From positions 1 to 5,712 of the forward strand of contig CAJUBG010000103.1 of the NCBI GenBank assembly GCA_910584575.1: a stretch of 5,712 bases of DNA, read 5' to 3'. How positions within the stretch are numbered: the first letter of the stretch is position 1; each line of letters opens with the position of its first letter. This DNA is from an uncultured Dorea sp. (GTDB taxonomy: Bacteria > Bacillota > Clostridia > Lachnospirales > Lachnospiraceae). The notes beneath the pieces are model-generated. The model was not told the origin of the DNA, made no database searches, and saw only the letters and a program-made list of their open reading frames with translations. Made by a program: the position numbers and the translations under genes. This document shows positions 1 to 5,712 of the stretch, in pieces.

Positions 1-33
1 TATTTCCATCTTTTATCGGATGTATTCTATCTT

Positions 34-1200
34 TTATGCAAAATAATCCATCTGCTCTACTACTTTCCCGTGACGCAGAAATTCCCGCGGAACCCGTTTG
101 CCGAAATTGCAGATAAACTCATACCTAAGCTTCTCTGCCAGCTCGCTTAAGCCCTCCACGGTGACACATTCACCGCCGTTTTGTCCTATCAGCGTCACCA
201 AATCACCGAATTTCACCCCGTCAATCTCCGTTACGTCCACCATAAACTGATCCATGCAGACACGCCCAAGAATCGGCGCCTTTTTTCCGTGAATGAGCAC
301 ATAACCCTTGTTTGACAGACTTCTGGGGTACCCGTCCCCATAGCCCACGGGAATGGTAGCAATTCTGGTTTTCCTGTCTGTGACAAAGGTTCCACCGTAG
401 CTTACAGGAGTTCCTTCATCCACCCATTTCACATGCACCACATGGCTTATAAGCTCCATGGCCGGTCTTAAGGGAACCAGCTCTTTTTTCACCTCATCGG
501 AGGGATAAAGCCCATAGGTAGCGATTCCTGCCCGCACCATATCAAGCTCTGCCTTACGCAAATCAATGATTCCCGCGCTGTTGGCACAGTGATAACAGGA
601 CGCCTTAACCCCAAGGTCCAAAAGTCTTTCCTTCATCCAAAGGAATTCTTTAAGCTGCCTGTTTGCATCCGTCTTGTCAGTCTCATCCGCCCTGGCAAAA
701 TGGGTGTACATGCCTTCAAGCACCAGATTCGGCATCCGGCTGATTTCCAGAATTTTTTCAATGCTGTCCTCCTTCGCCGGAAATCCCAGACGTGACATCC
801 CTGTATCGATTTTCAGATGGATGTACGCCTTCCTCCCCATCTTCACCGCAAAGTCAGAAACGTTTCTTGCCGTCTCACTATCGTAAACAGTCATGTGTAT
901 CTCGTGGATGAGCATCTCCTCCCACTGCTCAGGGAAAATACATCCCATCACCAGAATCGGCTTCTTAATCCCGCCTTTACGCAGGATCATCCCTTCGTCA
1001 AGGGCTGCCACGGCATAGCCCCAGATATACTCCTTGTCAGAGAGAAATCTTGCAACCTGTAAGGCGCCATGCCCGTAACCGTCAGACTTGATTACGGAAA
1101 GAATCTTCACCCCCTCGTCAAGGTTCCTTCTCATCATCTCCATGTTGTACTCTATTGCATCAAGGTCGATCCTTGCACAAACTCTGCTATAATTCTTCAT
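34..1200 (-). CDS. alr: alanine racemase, PLP-dependent
   Basis: Interconverts L- and D-alanine in the cytoplasm, supplying D-alanine for peptidoglycan. The 388-residue product matches the usual length of the family. The PLP lysine is K38 in VIKSDGYGHG. The second catalytic base is Y268 in PVSYGG. Other family landmarks are HLKIDTGMSRLGF (128-140, holding the lysine that is carbamylated in some homologues, K130, and R137), ANSAG (206-210), RAGIATYGLYPS (223-234), VGYGDGYPR (285-293), GRVCMDQ (312-318) and Y360 near the C-terminus. The N-terminal half is the TIM-barrel PLP domain and the C-terminal part the beta domain. I chose the ATG at 1198-1200 because GGAGG lies 6 nt upstream; an in-frame ATG at 1230 would add ten residues but has no ribosome site. 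The start overlaps the end of nnr by 14 nt. There is no membrane domain, so a VanT-type serine racemase is unlikely. The stop is TAA, and no terminator is visible in the remaining 33 nt. Confidence 0.96.
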   Translation of the reverse strand: MKNYSRVCARIDLDAIEYNMEMMRRNLDEGVKILSVIKSDGYGHGALQVARFLSDKEYIWGYAVAALDEGMILRKGGIKKPILVMGCIFPEQWEEMLIHEIHMTVYDSETARNVSDFAVKMGRKAYIHLKIDTGMSRLGFPAKEDSIEKILEISRMPNLVLEGMYTHFARADETDKTDANRQLKEFLWMKERLLDLGVKASCYHCANSAGIIDLRKAELDMVRAGIATYGLYPSDEVKKELVPLRPAMELISHVVHVKWVDEGTPVSYGGTFVTDRKTRIATIPVGYGDGYPRSLSNKGYVLIHGKKAPILGRVCMDQFMVDVTEIDGVKFGDLVTLIGQNGGECVTVEGLSELAEKLRYEFICNFGKRVPREFLRHGKVVEQMDYFA

Positions 1201-2743
1201 CTCCTGCCTCCAATCTCTTAAATGCCTCACTCAGATATAATAGCAGATCCTGAGCCATTACGCTATAACTTCCTTTCACCTCCCTGGCATAATCTCCCGC
1301 CCTGCCATGGAGATAGACGCCAAGCACAGCCGCGCTGTGGCAGTCCATGCCCTGTACCATAAGGCCGGCTATAATACCTGCCAGGACGTCGCCTGAGCCT
1401 GCCTTGGCCATGGACGCATTCCCTGAACGGTTGACGTACATCCCATGATTGGGGGAAGAAACAATTGTTCGAGAATCCTTAAGGACACAGGTACATCCTC
1501 TGCTATCGGTATAGGCGCCAAGAAGCTTCATACGGTTTTGTTTCAGCTCCTCCACACTTCCATGAAGTAAACGGGACATTTCTTTCATATGGGGCGTCAG
1601 TACAAGCTGTCTCCTTGGCTTCTTCTCCCTGGTGCCAACTGCCGCCCGCTTTTTTCCATCTTCTGAAGGCTCCAGATACCCCTCATGCTCTGCCAGCAGA
1701 TTGAGTCCGTCCGCATCCACCAGACACGGCGTCTTCCCCTTCTCTAAGGTTGTCTTTAAAAGCTTACAGGAAATCTCGCCAGTCCCGATTCCCGAACCGA
1801 TGCAGACTGCGTCCGCCCAGGAAAGGAGATTTTGAACCTCCTCCTCCCGATACTCCGTGTAAGCAGTAATAACCGCCTCGGGCAGAAGCTGCTGTAAAAT
1901 CACCCGATTATCCTTGGGAGTATAGATTCTAACCAGCCCTGCGCCCGATAAGTACGCAGCCTTGGCGCAGAGAAACGCCGCGCCGGACATACCCTTGCTG
2001 CCTGCGATTACCAGAAGCTTCCCGTAGGTTCCTTTGTTAGAATCCGCCCTGCGGGAAGGCAGCAGCCTCCTTAAATCTCCCTGGCCGCAGACATAGGCCG
2101 GCCTTTCCTCGTTTAAAAGCCTCTCCGTATGGATTCCGATATCCGGAACAACCACCTTCCCCGCATATTCCCGCCCTGGATACAAGACAAGCCCTAACTT
2201 TTCCAGTTGAAACGTCACGGTCACATCTGCATGAAATCCAATGCCAAGCACCCTGCCCGTATCTGCCGAAATCCCTGAAGGCATGTCAACGGCAAACTTC
2301 ACTCCCCCTGCCTCGTTCATCTGGGTAAGCAGGGTATCGTATTTCCCCTCCAGCTTCCGGTTAAGCCCCACGCCGAAAACAGCGTCTATGATGATACTAT
2401 ATTCAGAAGCCGTGTATTCGTTGCATATATCACCGCCGATTTCTCTGTACCACTCCATCTGCTGTCTCGTCTCCTCAGTACAATGGGCGGCATTACCCAC
2501 AAAGCAGACCACTGGCCTAAGCCCCTTCTGCCAGAGAAGCCTTGCTATGGCAAACCCGTCGCCGCCGTTATTACCTGAGCCGCAGACAACACAGGGATGA
2601 GACAAATCAAGCCCCTCCGCCTCCATTACCTGTACGCAGGATGCCGCCGCCCTCTCCATCAACTTAAGTGAAGGGATTCCCACCTCCTGTATGGTATACA
2701 AATCCGCCCGCTTCATCTGGGCTGCGTCCACCAGATACCGCAT
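1187..2743 (-). CDS. nnr: bifunctional NAD(P)H-hydrate epimerase / ADP-dependent NAD(P)H-hydrate dehydratase
   Basis: Repairs damaged, hydrated NADH and NADPH (NADHX/NADPHX). The N-terminal YjeF_N domain epimerises R and S forms, and the C-terminal ribokinase-like domain dehydrates the S form using ADP. At 518 residues it matches the fused E. coli YjeF/Nnr arrangement. Epimerase motifs are GSGNNGGDGF (55-64), IIDAVFGVGL (117-126) and AVDMPSGISADTG (151-163). Dehydratase motifs are KGTYGKLLVIAGS (237-249), LSGAGLVRIYTP (265-276), GSGIG (316-320), LVDADGLNLL (341-350), LTPHMKEM (382-389) and AGSGDVLAGIIAG (448-460), with D452 the expected catalytic aspartate. Residues about 352-379 form a polar, basic stretch longer than the usual loop before the TPH motif. 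AGGAGG lies 6 nt before the ATG. The gene follows rex after 81 nt and overlaps alr by 14 nt. The function is well supported by motifs in both halves. Confidence 0.95.
   Translation of the reverse strand: MRYLVDAAQMKRADLYTIQEVGIPSLKLMERAAASCVQVMEAEGLDLSHPCVVCGSGNNGGDGFAIARLLWQKGLRPVVCFVGNAAHCTEETRQQMEWYREIGGDICNEYTASEYSIIIDAVFGVGLNRKLEGKYDTLLTQMNEAGGVKFAVDMPSGISADTGRVLGIGFHADVTVTFQLEKLGLVLYPGREYAGKVVVPDIGIHTERLLNEERPAYVCGQGDLRRLLPSRRADSNKGTYGKLLVIAGSKGMSGAAFLCAKAAYLSGAGLVRIYTPKDNRVILQQLLPEAVITAYTEYREEEVQNLLSWADAVCIGSGIGTGEISCKLLKTTLEKGKTPCLVDADGLNLLAEHEGYLEPSEDGKKRAAVGTREKKPRRQLVLTPHMKEMSRLLHGSVEELKQNRMKLLGAYTDSRGCTCVLKDSRTIVSSPNHGMYVNRSGNASMAKAGSGDVLAGIIAGLMVQGMDCHSAAVLGVYLHGRAGDYAREVKGSYSVMAQDLLLYLSEAFKRLEAGDEEL
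1207..1211 (-). promoter_or_regulatory. Shine-Dalgarno site that sets the alr start
   Basis: On the minus strand GGAGG is followed by CAGGAG and then the ATG at 1200, giving a 6-nt spacer. The site lies inside the last codons of nnr. It supports the ATG at 1200 over the upstream in-frame ATG at 1230, which is preceded by an AT-rich stretch without a purine-rich site. Its position suggests ribosomes finishing nnr could re-initiate on alr. Confidence 0.8.
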
Positions 2744-2773
2744 GTCTTACCTCCTGTCACATAAAATCAATAA

Positions 2774-2815
2774 ACTGTATGAAAAATACTTTGTTCAAAG
2801 TCATTTCCATACAGT
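2774..2815 (-). repeat. 42-nt imperfect inverted repeat between rex and nnr, possible weak terminator or attenuator
   Basis: The outer arms are ACTGTATG (2774-2781) and CATACAGT (2808-2815). The core 2788-2801, ACTTTGTTCAAAGT, is a perfect 14-bp dyad on the same centre. Between outer arms and core, three more A-T pairs form, two positions mismatch, and one position is a G-U wobble only in minus-strand RNA (A-C in plus-strand RNA). This asymmetry favours action in the rex-nnr transcript. The sequence after it on the minus strand, TTTATTGATTTTAT, is only moderately T-rich, so termination would be partial. Roles as an mRNA processing or stability element, or as a protein-binding site, are also possible. 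The structure is certain; the function is not. Confidence 0.65.
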
Positions 2816-2824
2816 CCTTAAAAA

Positions 2825-3469
2825 TTACTTTTTGTGTTCCTCATTGAAACGGTTAATCTTATAGGACAACTGCATCAAGCTCTCCGACAGATGTACATTC
2901 TCAACAATGACATGCTCAGGCAGATTCAGATCCGTGTGTGCAAAATTCCATATCGCCCTCACACCGTTGGCAACCAGAAGATCCGCCACCTCAATCGCCT
3001 TGTCCTTTGGAATGGTAAGAGCCGCTATCTCCACCTCATTGTCCTTCACAAACTCGCCAAGCTCATCCATCATCCGCACAGGAACCCCGCGGATTGTCAT
3101 GCCCTGAAGCCTTGGGTTCACATCAAAAATCCCTTTCAGAAGGAATCCCCGCTTCTCAAACGCCGCATAATTGGCCAACGCCTGTCCCAGATTACCTGCG
3201 CCGATAATGATCATACGGTGATCCTCCTCCAGCCCCAGAATCTTGCCGATCTCCGTATATAGATACTTAACATTATATCCATATCCCTGCTGCCCAAATC
3301 CGCCGAAATTATTAAGATCCTGCCGAATCTGGGATGCCGTCACCTTCATCCGCCTGCTCAGGTCATTGGACGAGATCCGTTCTACCCCGTGCTCCAATAA
3401 CTCACCAAGATATCTGTAATACCTGGGCAACCTTCGTATGACCGCTTGGGAAATTTCTCTTTCTTCCAA
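2825..3469 (-). CDS. rex: redox-sensing transcriptional repressor Rex
   Basis: A homodimeric repressor that binds operators when NADH/NAD+ is low and releases when NADH binds, controlling fermentation and electron-transfer genes. Numbering from the chosen TTG (214 residues): an N-terminal winged helix with recognition segment VTASQIRQDLNNFGGFG (43-59) followed by GYGYNV (62-67); a Rossmann NAD(H) domain with IIGAGNLGQALANY (88-101, GxGxxG at 90-95); FDVNP (115-119) after the second strand; NFAHTDL (175-181); and a C-terminal helix LSESLMQLSY (194-203), of the type swapped between subunits. The TTG at 3467-3469 has AAGGTGAG upstream with a 7-nt spacer after GGTGA and gives the family-typical short lead into ISQAVIRRLPRYYRYL. 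The alternative ATG at 3485-3487 (220 residues) has an A-rich AAAGGA only 1 nt away and lies about 10 nt from the likely transcription start. A TTG at 3505 overlaps the -10 box and cannot be used. Identity is very sure; the start is moderately sure. Confidence 0.95.
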   Translation of the reverse strand: MEEREISQAVIRRLPRYYRYLGELLEHGVERISSNDLSRRMKVTASQIRQDLNNFGGFGQQGYGYNVKYLYTEIGKILGLEEDHRMIIIGAGNLGQALANYAAFEKRGFLLKGIFDVNPRLQGMTIRGVPVRMMDELGEFVKDNEVEIAALTIPKDKAIEVADLLVANGVRAIWNFAHTDLNLPEHVIVENVHLSESLMQLSYKINRFNEEHKK

Positions 3470-3475
3470 TTTAAA

Positions 3476-3483
3476 CTCACCTT
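3476..3483 (-). promoter_or_regulatory. Shine-Dalgarno-like site supporting the TTG start of rex
   Basis: The minus strand reads AAGGTGAG, then TTTAAA, then TTG at 3469. GGTGA can pair with the 16S rRNA 3' end at a good distance (7 nt to the start codon). The competing ATG at 3487 has its purine-rich stretch pressed against the codon and would leave only about a 10-nt leader after the predicted -10 box. This favours the TTG, though an ATG would be the more usual codon. Confidence 0.5.
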
Positions 3484-3504
3484 CCATTTCCTTTCTAATA
3501 CTCA

Positions 3505-3533
3505 ATTATATAGAATTGTTAGATTAAAGTCAA
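3505..3533 (-). promoter_or_regulatory. sigma-A-type promoter of rex (probably rex-nnr-alr)
   Basis: Minus-strand -35 TTGACT (3528-3533) and -10 TATAAT (3505-3510) are separated by exactly 17 bp, so 11 of 12 positions match consensus. Transcription should start near 3496-3499. No comparably good promoter is visible before nnr or alr on the minus strand, so this one probably drives all three genes. Confidence 0.8.
3516..3533. promoter_or_regulatory. weak Rex-box-like site inside the rex promoter
   Basis: The 18 bp TTGTTAGATTAAAGTCAA has the outer TTG...CAA frame and size of a Rex operator (TTGTTAA, 4 nt, TTAACAA is the clostridial-type consensus as I know it). The left half matches 6 of 7 positions, but the right half matches only 3 of 7. 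It covers the -35 box and most of the spacer, which is where a repressor would act. Rex autoregulation is known in other bacteria. The match is weak and AT-rich DNA yields such sites by chance. Confidence 0.25.
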
Positions 3534-3541
3534 ACTTTTAG

Positions 3542-3569
3542 TTGTATTTTGTATAATTTTCGTTATAAT
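3542..3569 (+). promoter_or_regulatory. promoter of the ABC-F gene, divergent from rex
   Basis: A perfect -10 TATAAT (3564-3569) lies 16 bp after a TTGTAT -35 box (3542-3547). Transcription would start near 3576 and leave about a 40-nt leader before the ATG at 3617. A second TATAAT at 3552-3557 has no good -35 partner. The two divergent -35 boxes (rex at 3528-3533) are 8 bp apart, so polymerase or a repressor at one could affect the other. The leader has only short, weak stems (for example CCCT at 3581-3584 with AGGG at 3592-3595), and I see no long antibiotic-type attenuator. Confidence 0.6.
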
Positions 3570-3616
3570 GAAAACGTATACCCTGCCTTGTAGGGGCATG
3601 ATTAAGGAGGAATGTT

Positions 3617-5530
3617 ATGATACTGGCATGTCACGGAATCAGCAAATCCTTCGGGGAAAATGTTATCGTCACCGAAGGCTCTTTTCATATAGAAGACCAC
3701 GAAAAAGCAGCCCTGGTAGGGCCAAACGGCGCAGGAAAGACCACCCTGCTTAAGATGCTTGTGGGAGAGCTTCCCTCTGACGGGGGAGAGATTATCCTGA
3801 CCAAAGGCAAAACCTTAGGCTATCTGGCTCAGCACCAGGACATGGTAAGCGGCGGCACCATCTATGAGGAGGTAAAACTCGCCAAGGCAGACATTATCGC
3901 CATGGAGAAGCAGCTTCGTTCCATTGAGCTGGAATTGAAGCACCTAAAGGGTGATGCCCTGTCCTCACGTCTGGAAACCTACCACCGCCTGACCGCTGCC
4001 TTTGAGCGTGAGAACGGATACGCCTATGAAAGCGAGATCTGCGGCGTCCTTAAGGGTCTTGGCTTCGGGGAGGAGGATTTCTCCAAACCTGTTGGTACCC
4101 TCTCAGGAGGCCAAAAGACACGGGTTTCCTTGGGAAAACTTCTGCTTACGAAGCCGGATATCCTGCTTCTGGACGAGCCTACCAACCACCTGGACTTAAA
4201 CTCCATAGCCTGGCTTGAGACTTACCTTCTCAACTACCCAGGCGCCGTGCTGATCGTCTCCCATGACCGTTATTTCCTTGATCGGGTCGTCACAAAGATT
4301 CTGGAAATCGAGCTTGGGAATCTTACGGCCTACACAGGAAATTACAGCGCTTACGCCGAGAAAAAACGTCAGCTTCGGGAAGCCAAGCTTAAAGAATACC
4401 TAAACCAGCAGCAGGAAATCAAACACCATGAGGCAGTCATTGAAAAACTGCGCTCATTTAACCGTGAAAAATCCATCAAGCGGGCGGAGAGCCGTGAAAA
4501 AATGCTTGAAAAAATCAAACCAGTAGAAAAACCTGTGGAGATGAATACTGAGATTCACTTAAACCTTGAGCCCTCCCGCATAAGCGGCAACGATGTGCTC
4601 ACCGTGGAGGCTCTGGGTAAATCCTTTCCAAACCAGGTGTTGTTTGAGGATGTCAGCTTTGAAATCAAACGTGGAGAGCATATCGCAATCATCGGGGACA
4701 ATGGGACCGGCAAGACTACCCTTCTTAAGATTTTAAACCAGGTGCTTCCTGCGGACACAGGGACATTTACCCTGGGAACCAACGTGGAAATCGGCTACTA
4801 TGACCAGGAGCACCATGTACTCCACATGGACAAGACCATATTCGACGAGATTTCCGACGATTACCCTGAGCTTACCAACACCAGGATTCGGAACATGCTG
4901 GCAGCCTTCCTGTTCACAGGGGACGATGTGTTCAAACGGATTGGGGATTTAAGCGGCGGGGAACGGGGACGGGTTTCCTTAGCGAAGCTCATGCTCTCGC
5001 GGGCGAATTTCCTGATTCTGGACGAGCCTACCAACCATCTGGATATCTCATCAAAGGAGATTCTGGAAAAGGCTCTGAACGATTATACCGGAACTTTGCT
5101 GTATGTCTCCCATGACCGGTATTTTATCAACCAGACAGCCACACGGATTCTGGATTTGGTCAACCATACCTTTGTCAACTATATTGGGAACTACGACTAT
5201 TATCTGGAAAAACGGGAGGAGTTGACCGCCGTTTATGCCGGCGGCGAAGACACTGTTTTTGACTCTGTTGAAACCGTATCTGAGACAAAATTAAGCTGGC
5301 AGGAGCAAAAAGAGGCCCAGGCGCGGGAACGAAAACGTCAAAATGAGCTGAAAAAGACGGAGGAACGCATTACGTGCCTGGAGGAACGGGACGCAGAGAT
5401 TGACGGGCTGATGATGCTTGAGGAGGTATTTACCAACTCTGTCAGGTGCCAGGAGTTGGCCAATGAGAAGGCAGAGATTGCTACGGAATTAGAGGAATTG
5501 TATGAGCGTTGGGAAGAATTAGGGACGTAG
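3617..5530 (+). CDS. ABC-F family ribosome-associated ATPase, YdiF-like
   Basis: A soluble protein with two ATPase domains and no membrane segments, the ABC-F layout; family members bind the ribosomal E site and act on stalled or starting ribosomes. The 637 residues run in order: domain 1 with Walker A GPNGAGKT (35-42), Q-loop AQHQ (71-74), signature LSGGQ (162-166), Walker B DILLLDEPTNHLD (181-193) and SHD (215-217); a charged helical linker (about 243-325) that would be the tRNA-reaching segment; domain 2 with GDNGTGKT (360-367), LSGGE (445-449), FLILDEPTNHLD (465-476) and SHD (498-500); and a charged coiled-coil-like C-terminal tail (about 555-635). All ATPase motifs are intact. GYLAQH, the region around 134-150 and the C-terminal extension resemble Bacillus subtilis YdiF from memory, which also lies near rex. 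AAGGAGG sits 6 nt before the ATG. It could be a housekeeping translation factor or give ribosome protection against antibiotics; the sequence does not decide. Confidence 0.93.
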   Translation: MILACHGISKSFGENVIVTEGSFHIEDHEKAALVGPNGAGKTTLLKMLVGELPSDGGEIILTKGKTLGYLAQHQDMVSGGTIYEEVKLAKADIIAMEKQLRSIELELKHLKGDALSSRLETYHRLTAAFERENGYAYESEICGVLKGLGFGEEDFSKPVGTLSGGQKTRVSLGKLLLTKPDILLLDEPTNHLDLNSIAWLETYLLNYPGAVLIVSHDRYFLDRVVTKILEIELGNLTAYTGNYSAYAEKKRQLREAKLKEYLNQQQEIKHHEAVIEKLRSFNREKSIKRAESREKMLEKIKPVEKPVEMNTEIHLNLEPSRISGNDVLTVEALGKSFPNQVLFEDVSFEIKRGEHIAIIGDNGTGKTTLLKILNQVLPADTGTFTLGTNVEIGYYDQEHHVLHMDKTIFDEISDDYPELTNTRIRNMLAAFLFTGDDVFKRIGDLSGGERGRVSLAKLMLSRANFLILDEPTNHLDISSKEILEKALNDYTGTLLYVSHDRYFINQTATRILDLVNHTFVNYIGNYDYYLEKREELTAVYAGGEDTVFDSVETVSETKLSWQEQKEAQARERKRQNELKKTEERITCLEERDAEIDGLMMLEEVFTNSVRCQELANEKAEIATELEELYERWEELGT

Positions 5531-5560
5531 TAAATATGGTTACTACGCCCCTATTTTATA
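5521..5560 (+). terminator. intrinsic terminator of the ABC-F gene
   Basis: A 13-position stem pairs 5521-5533 with 5540-5552 with a single A-C mismatch at the fifth position and a 6-nt loop (ATATGG). ATTTTATA follows directly. The TAG stop codon (5528-5530) lies inside the left arm, so a translating ribosome would cover the stem until release. The T-tract is short and interrupted, so efficiency may be moderate. Confidence 0.8.
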
Positions 5561-5597
5561 CAGTCTTTACATTTCAAAAAATACACCCATATTTAGA

Positions 5598-5626
5598 TTG
5601 ATATGATGGTATAATTATGGTATGAT
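5598..5626 (+). promoter_or_regulatory. extended -10 promoter of the 3' partial gene
   Basis: The -35 TTGATA (5598-5603) and -10 TATGAT (5621-5626) are 17 bp apart, each one base off consensus, and TGG directly before the -10 makes it an extended -10 type. A second extended -10 (TGGTATAAT, -10 at 5610-5615) lies one helical turn upstream but has no good -35. Transcription would begin near 5633, leaving a leader of about 53 AT-rich nt before the ATG at 5686. Confidence 0.65.
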
Positions 5627-5639
5627 TATGGATAAAATA
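5607..5639 (+). repeat. three 11-bp tandem repeat units in a promoter
   Basis: TGGTATAATTA (5607-5617) and TGGTATGATTA (5618-5628) match at 10 of 11 positions; TGGATAAAATA (5629-5639) matches the first at 7 of 11. The period equals about one DNA helical turn, so all units would face the same side. They overlap the -10 region of the downstream promoter and might be repeated binding sites for a regulator or a chance duplication of a -10 box. Confidence 0.6.
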
Positions 5640-5685
5640 AAAAACACCTTTATCTATTTATTTATTTTCAGAGAGGAGATAACAA

Positions 5686-5712
5686 ATGCCACAGATTATA
5701 CCAATTAAAGAT
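5686..5712 (+). CDS. start of a gene, probably a Phd/YefM-family antitoxin (partial, cut by the window edge)
   Basis: Only nine codons are present, MPQIIPIKD, running open to the window edge. AGGAG (5674-5678) lies 7 nt before the ATG, and an extended -10 promoter lies further upstream, so this is a genuine gene start. The N-terminus resembles, from memory, short Phd/YefM-type antitoxins of Lachnospiraceae that begin MPQIIPI(R/K)DL and are followed by a RelE/ParE-type toxin. If so, the protein would bind and silence its toxin and repress its own promoter. Nine residues are too few to prove this. What is seen is the start and its signals; the family is inference. Confidence 0.55.

Noticed and set aside
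1086..1090. Unusual residues around the Alr catalytic lysine (KSDGYGHG rather than KANAYGHG)
   Set aside because: The PLP lysine, tyrosine and glycine-histidine pattern is kept, and similar variants are, as I recall, common in clostridial alanine racemases, so no change of function is implied.
2241..2600. Plus-strand open frame of 119 codons opposite nnr
   Set aside because: It is antisense to the epimerase domain, whose motifs are intact. The serine- and proline-rich product is typical of a shadow frame.
2744..2824. Independent promoter for nnr
   Set aside because: A TTGAAC-like -35 exists on the minus strand, but 16-18 bp downstream there is only a poor -10 (GTTTAT/TTTATT), and the candidate overlaps the inverted repeat.
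2834..3262. Plus-strand open frame of 142 codons opposite rex
   Set aside because: It lies wholly antisense to a well-supported rex gene, has no family motif and no convincing ribosome site, and its composition is that expected of a reversed coding strand.
3570..3616. Riboswitch or antibiotic-sensing attenuator in the ABC-F leader
   Set aside because: The leader is only about 40 nt and has stems of 4 bp or so, with no leader peptide, no terminator and no known riboswitch core.
3617..5530. Reading the ABC protein as a transporter ATPase
   Set aside because: Two ATPase domains in one chain with a charged linker, no membrane segment and no adjacent permease gene fit ABC-F, not a transporter.
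5631..5654. Hairpin GATAAA/TTTATC in the leader of the 3' gene
   Set aside because: Only six AT-rich pairs around a 12-nt loop, which is expected by chance in such AT-rich sequence.

Overview
The window looks like chromosomal DNA from a Gram-positive Clostridia, most likely a Lachnospiraceae-type bacterium. This rests on strong AGGAGG-type ribosome sites, sigma-A-like promoters, mid-GC coding DNA with AT-rich gaps, and protein sequences that read as clostridial Rex, Nnr, Alr and ABC-F. The taxonomic call is inference from remembered family patterns, not a search.

Layout. Bases 1-33 hold no supported feature; they are the sequence 3' of alr. Bases 34-3469 carry three minus-strand genes transcribed right to left: rex (NADH/NAD+-sensing repressor), nnr (fused NAD(P)HX epimerase/dehydratase) and alr (alanine racemase). 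nnr and alr overlap by 14 nt. rex and nnr are separated by 81 nt that contain a 42-nt imperfect inverted repeat. A near-consensus promoter (TTGACT, 17 bp, TATAAT) lies just upstream of rex and probably drives the whole set. A divergent promoter 8 bp away serves a plus-strand two-domain ABC-F ATPase of the YdiF type (3617-5530), which ends in an intrinsic terminator whose stem contains the stop codon. An AT-rich 125-nt gap follows, with an extended -10 promoter embedded in 11-bp tandem repeats. The first nine codons of a new gene, probably a Phd/YefM-family antitoxin, run off the window edge.

How the genes fit together. Rex reads the NADH/NAD+ ratio, Nnr repairs hydrated NAD(P)H, and Alr supplies D-alanine for peptidoglycan. 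The rex-nnr pairing is functionally sensible because both deal with nicotinamide cofactor state, while alr is probably a housekeeping passenger. The ABC-F protein is a ribosome-associated ATPase rather than a transporter. I see no clearly new biological system. The most interesting points are the rex-nnr linkage, a weak Rex-box-like site in the rex promoter, the long inverted repeat, and the repeat-bearing promoter ahead of the truncated 3' gene.
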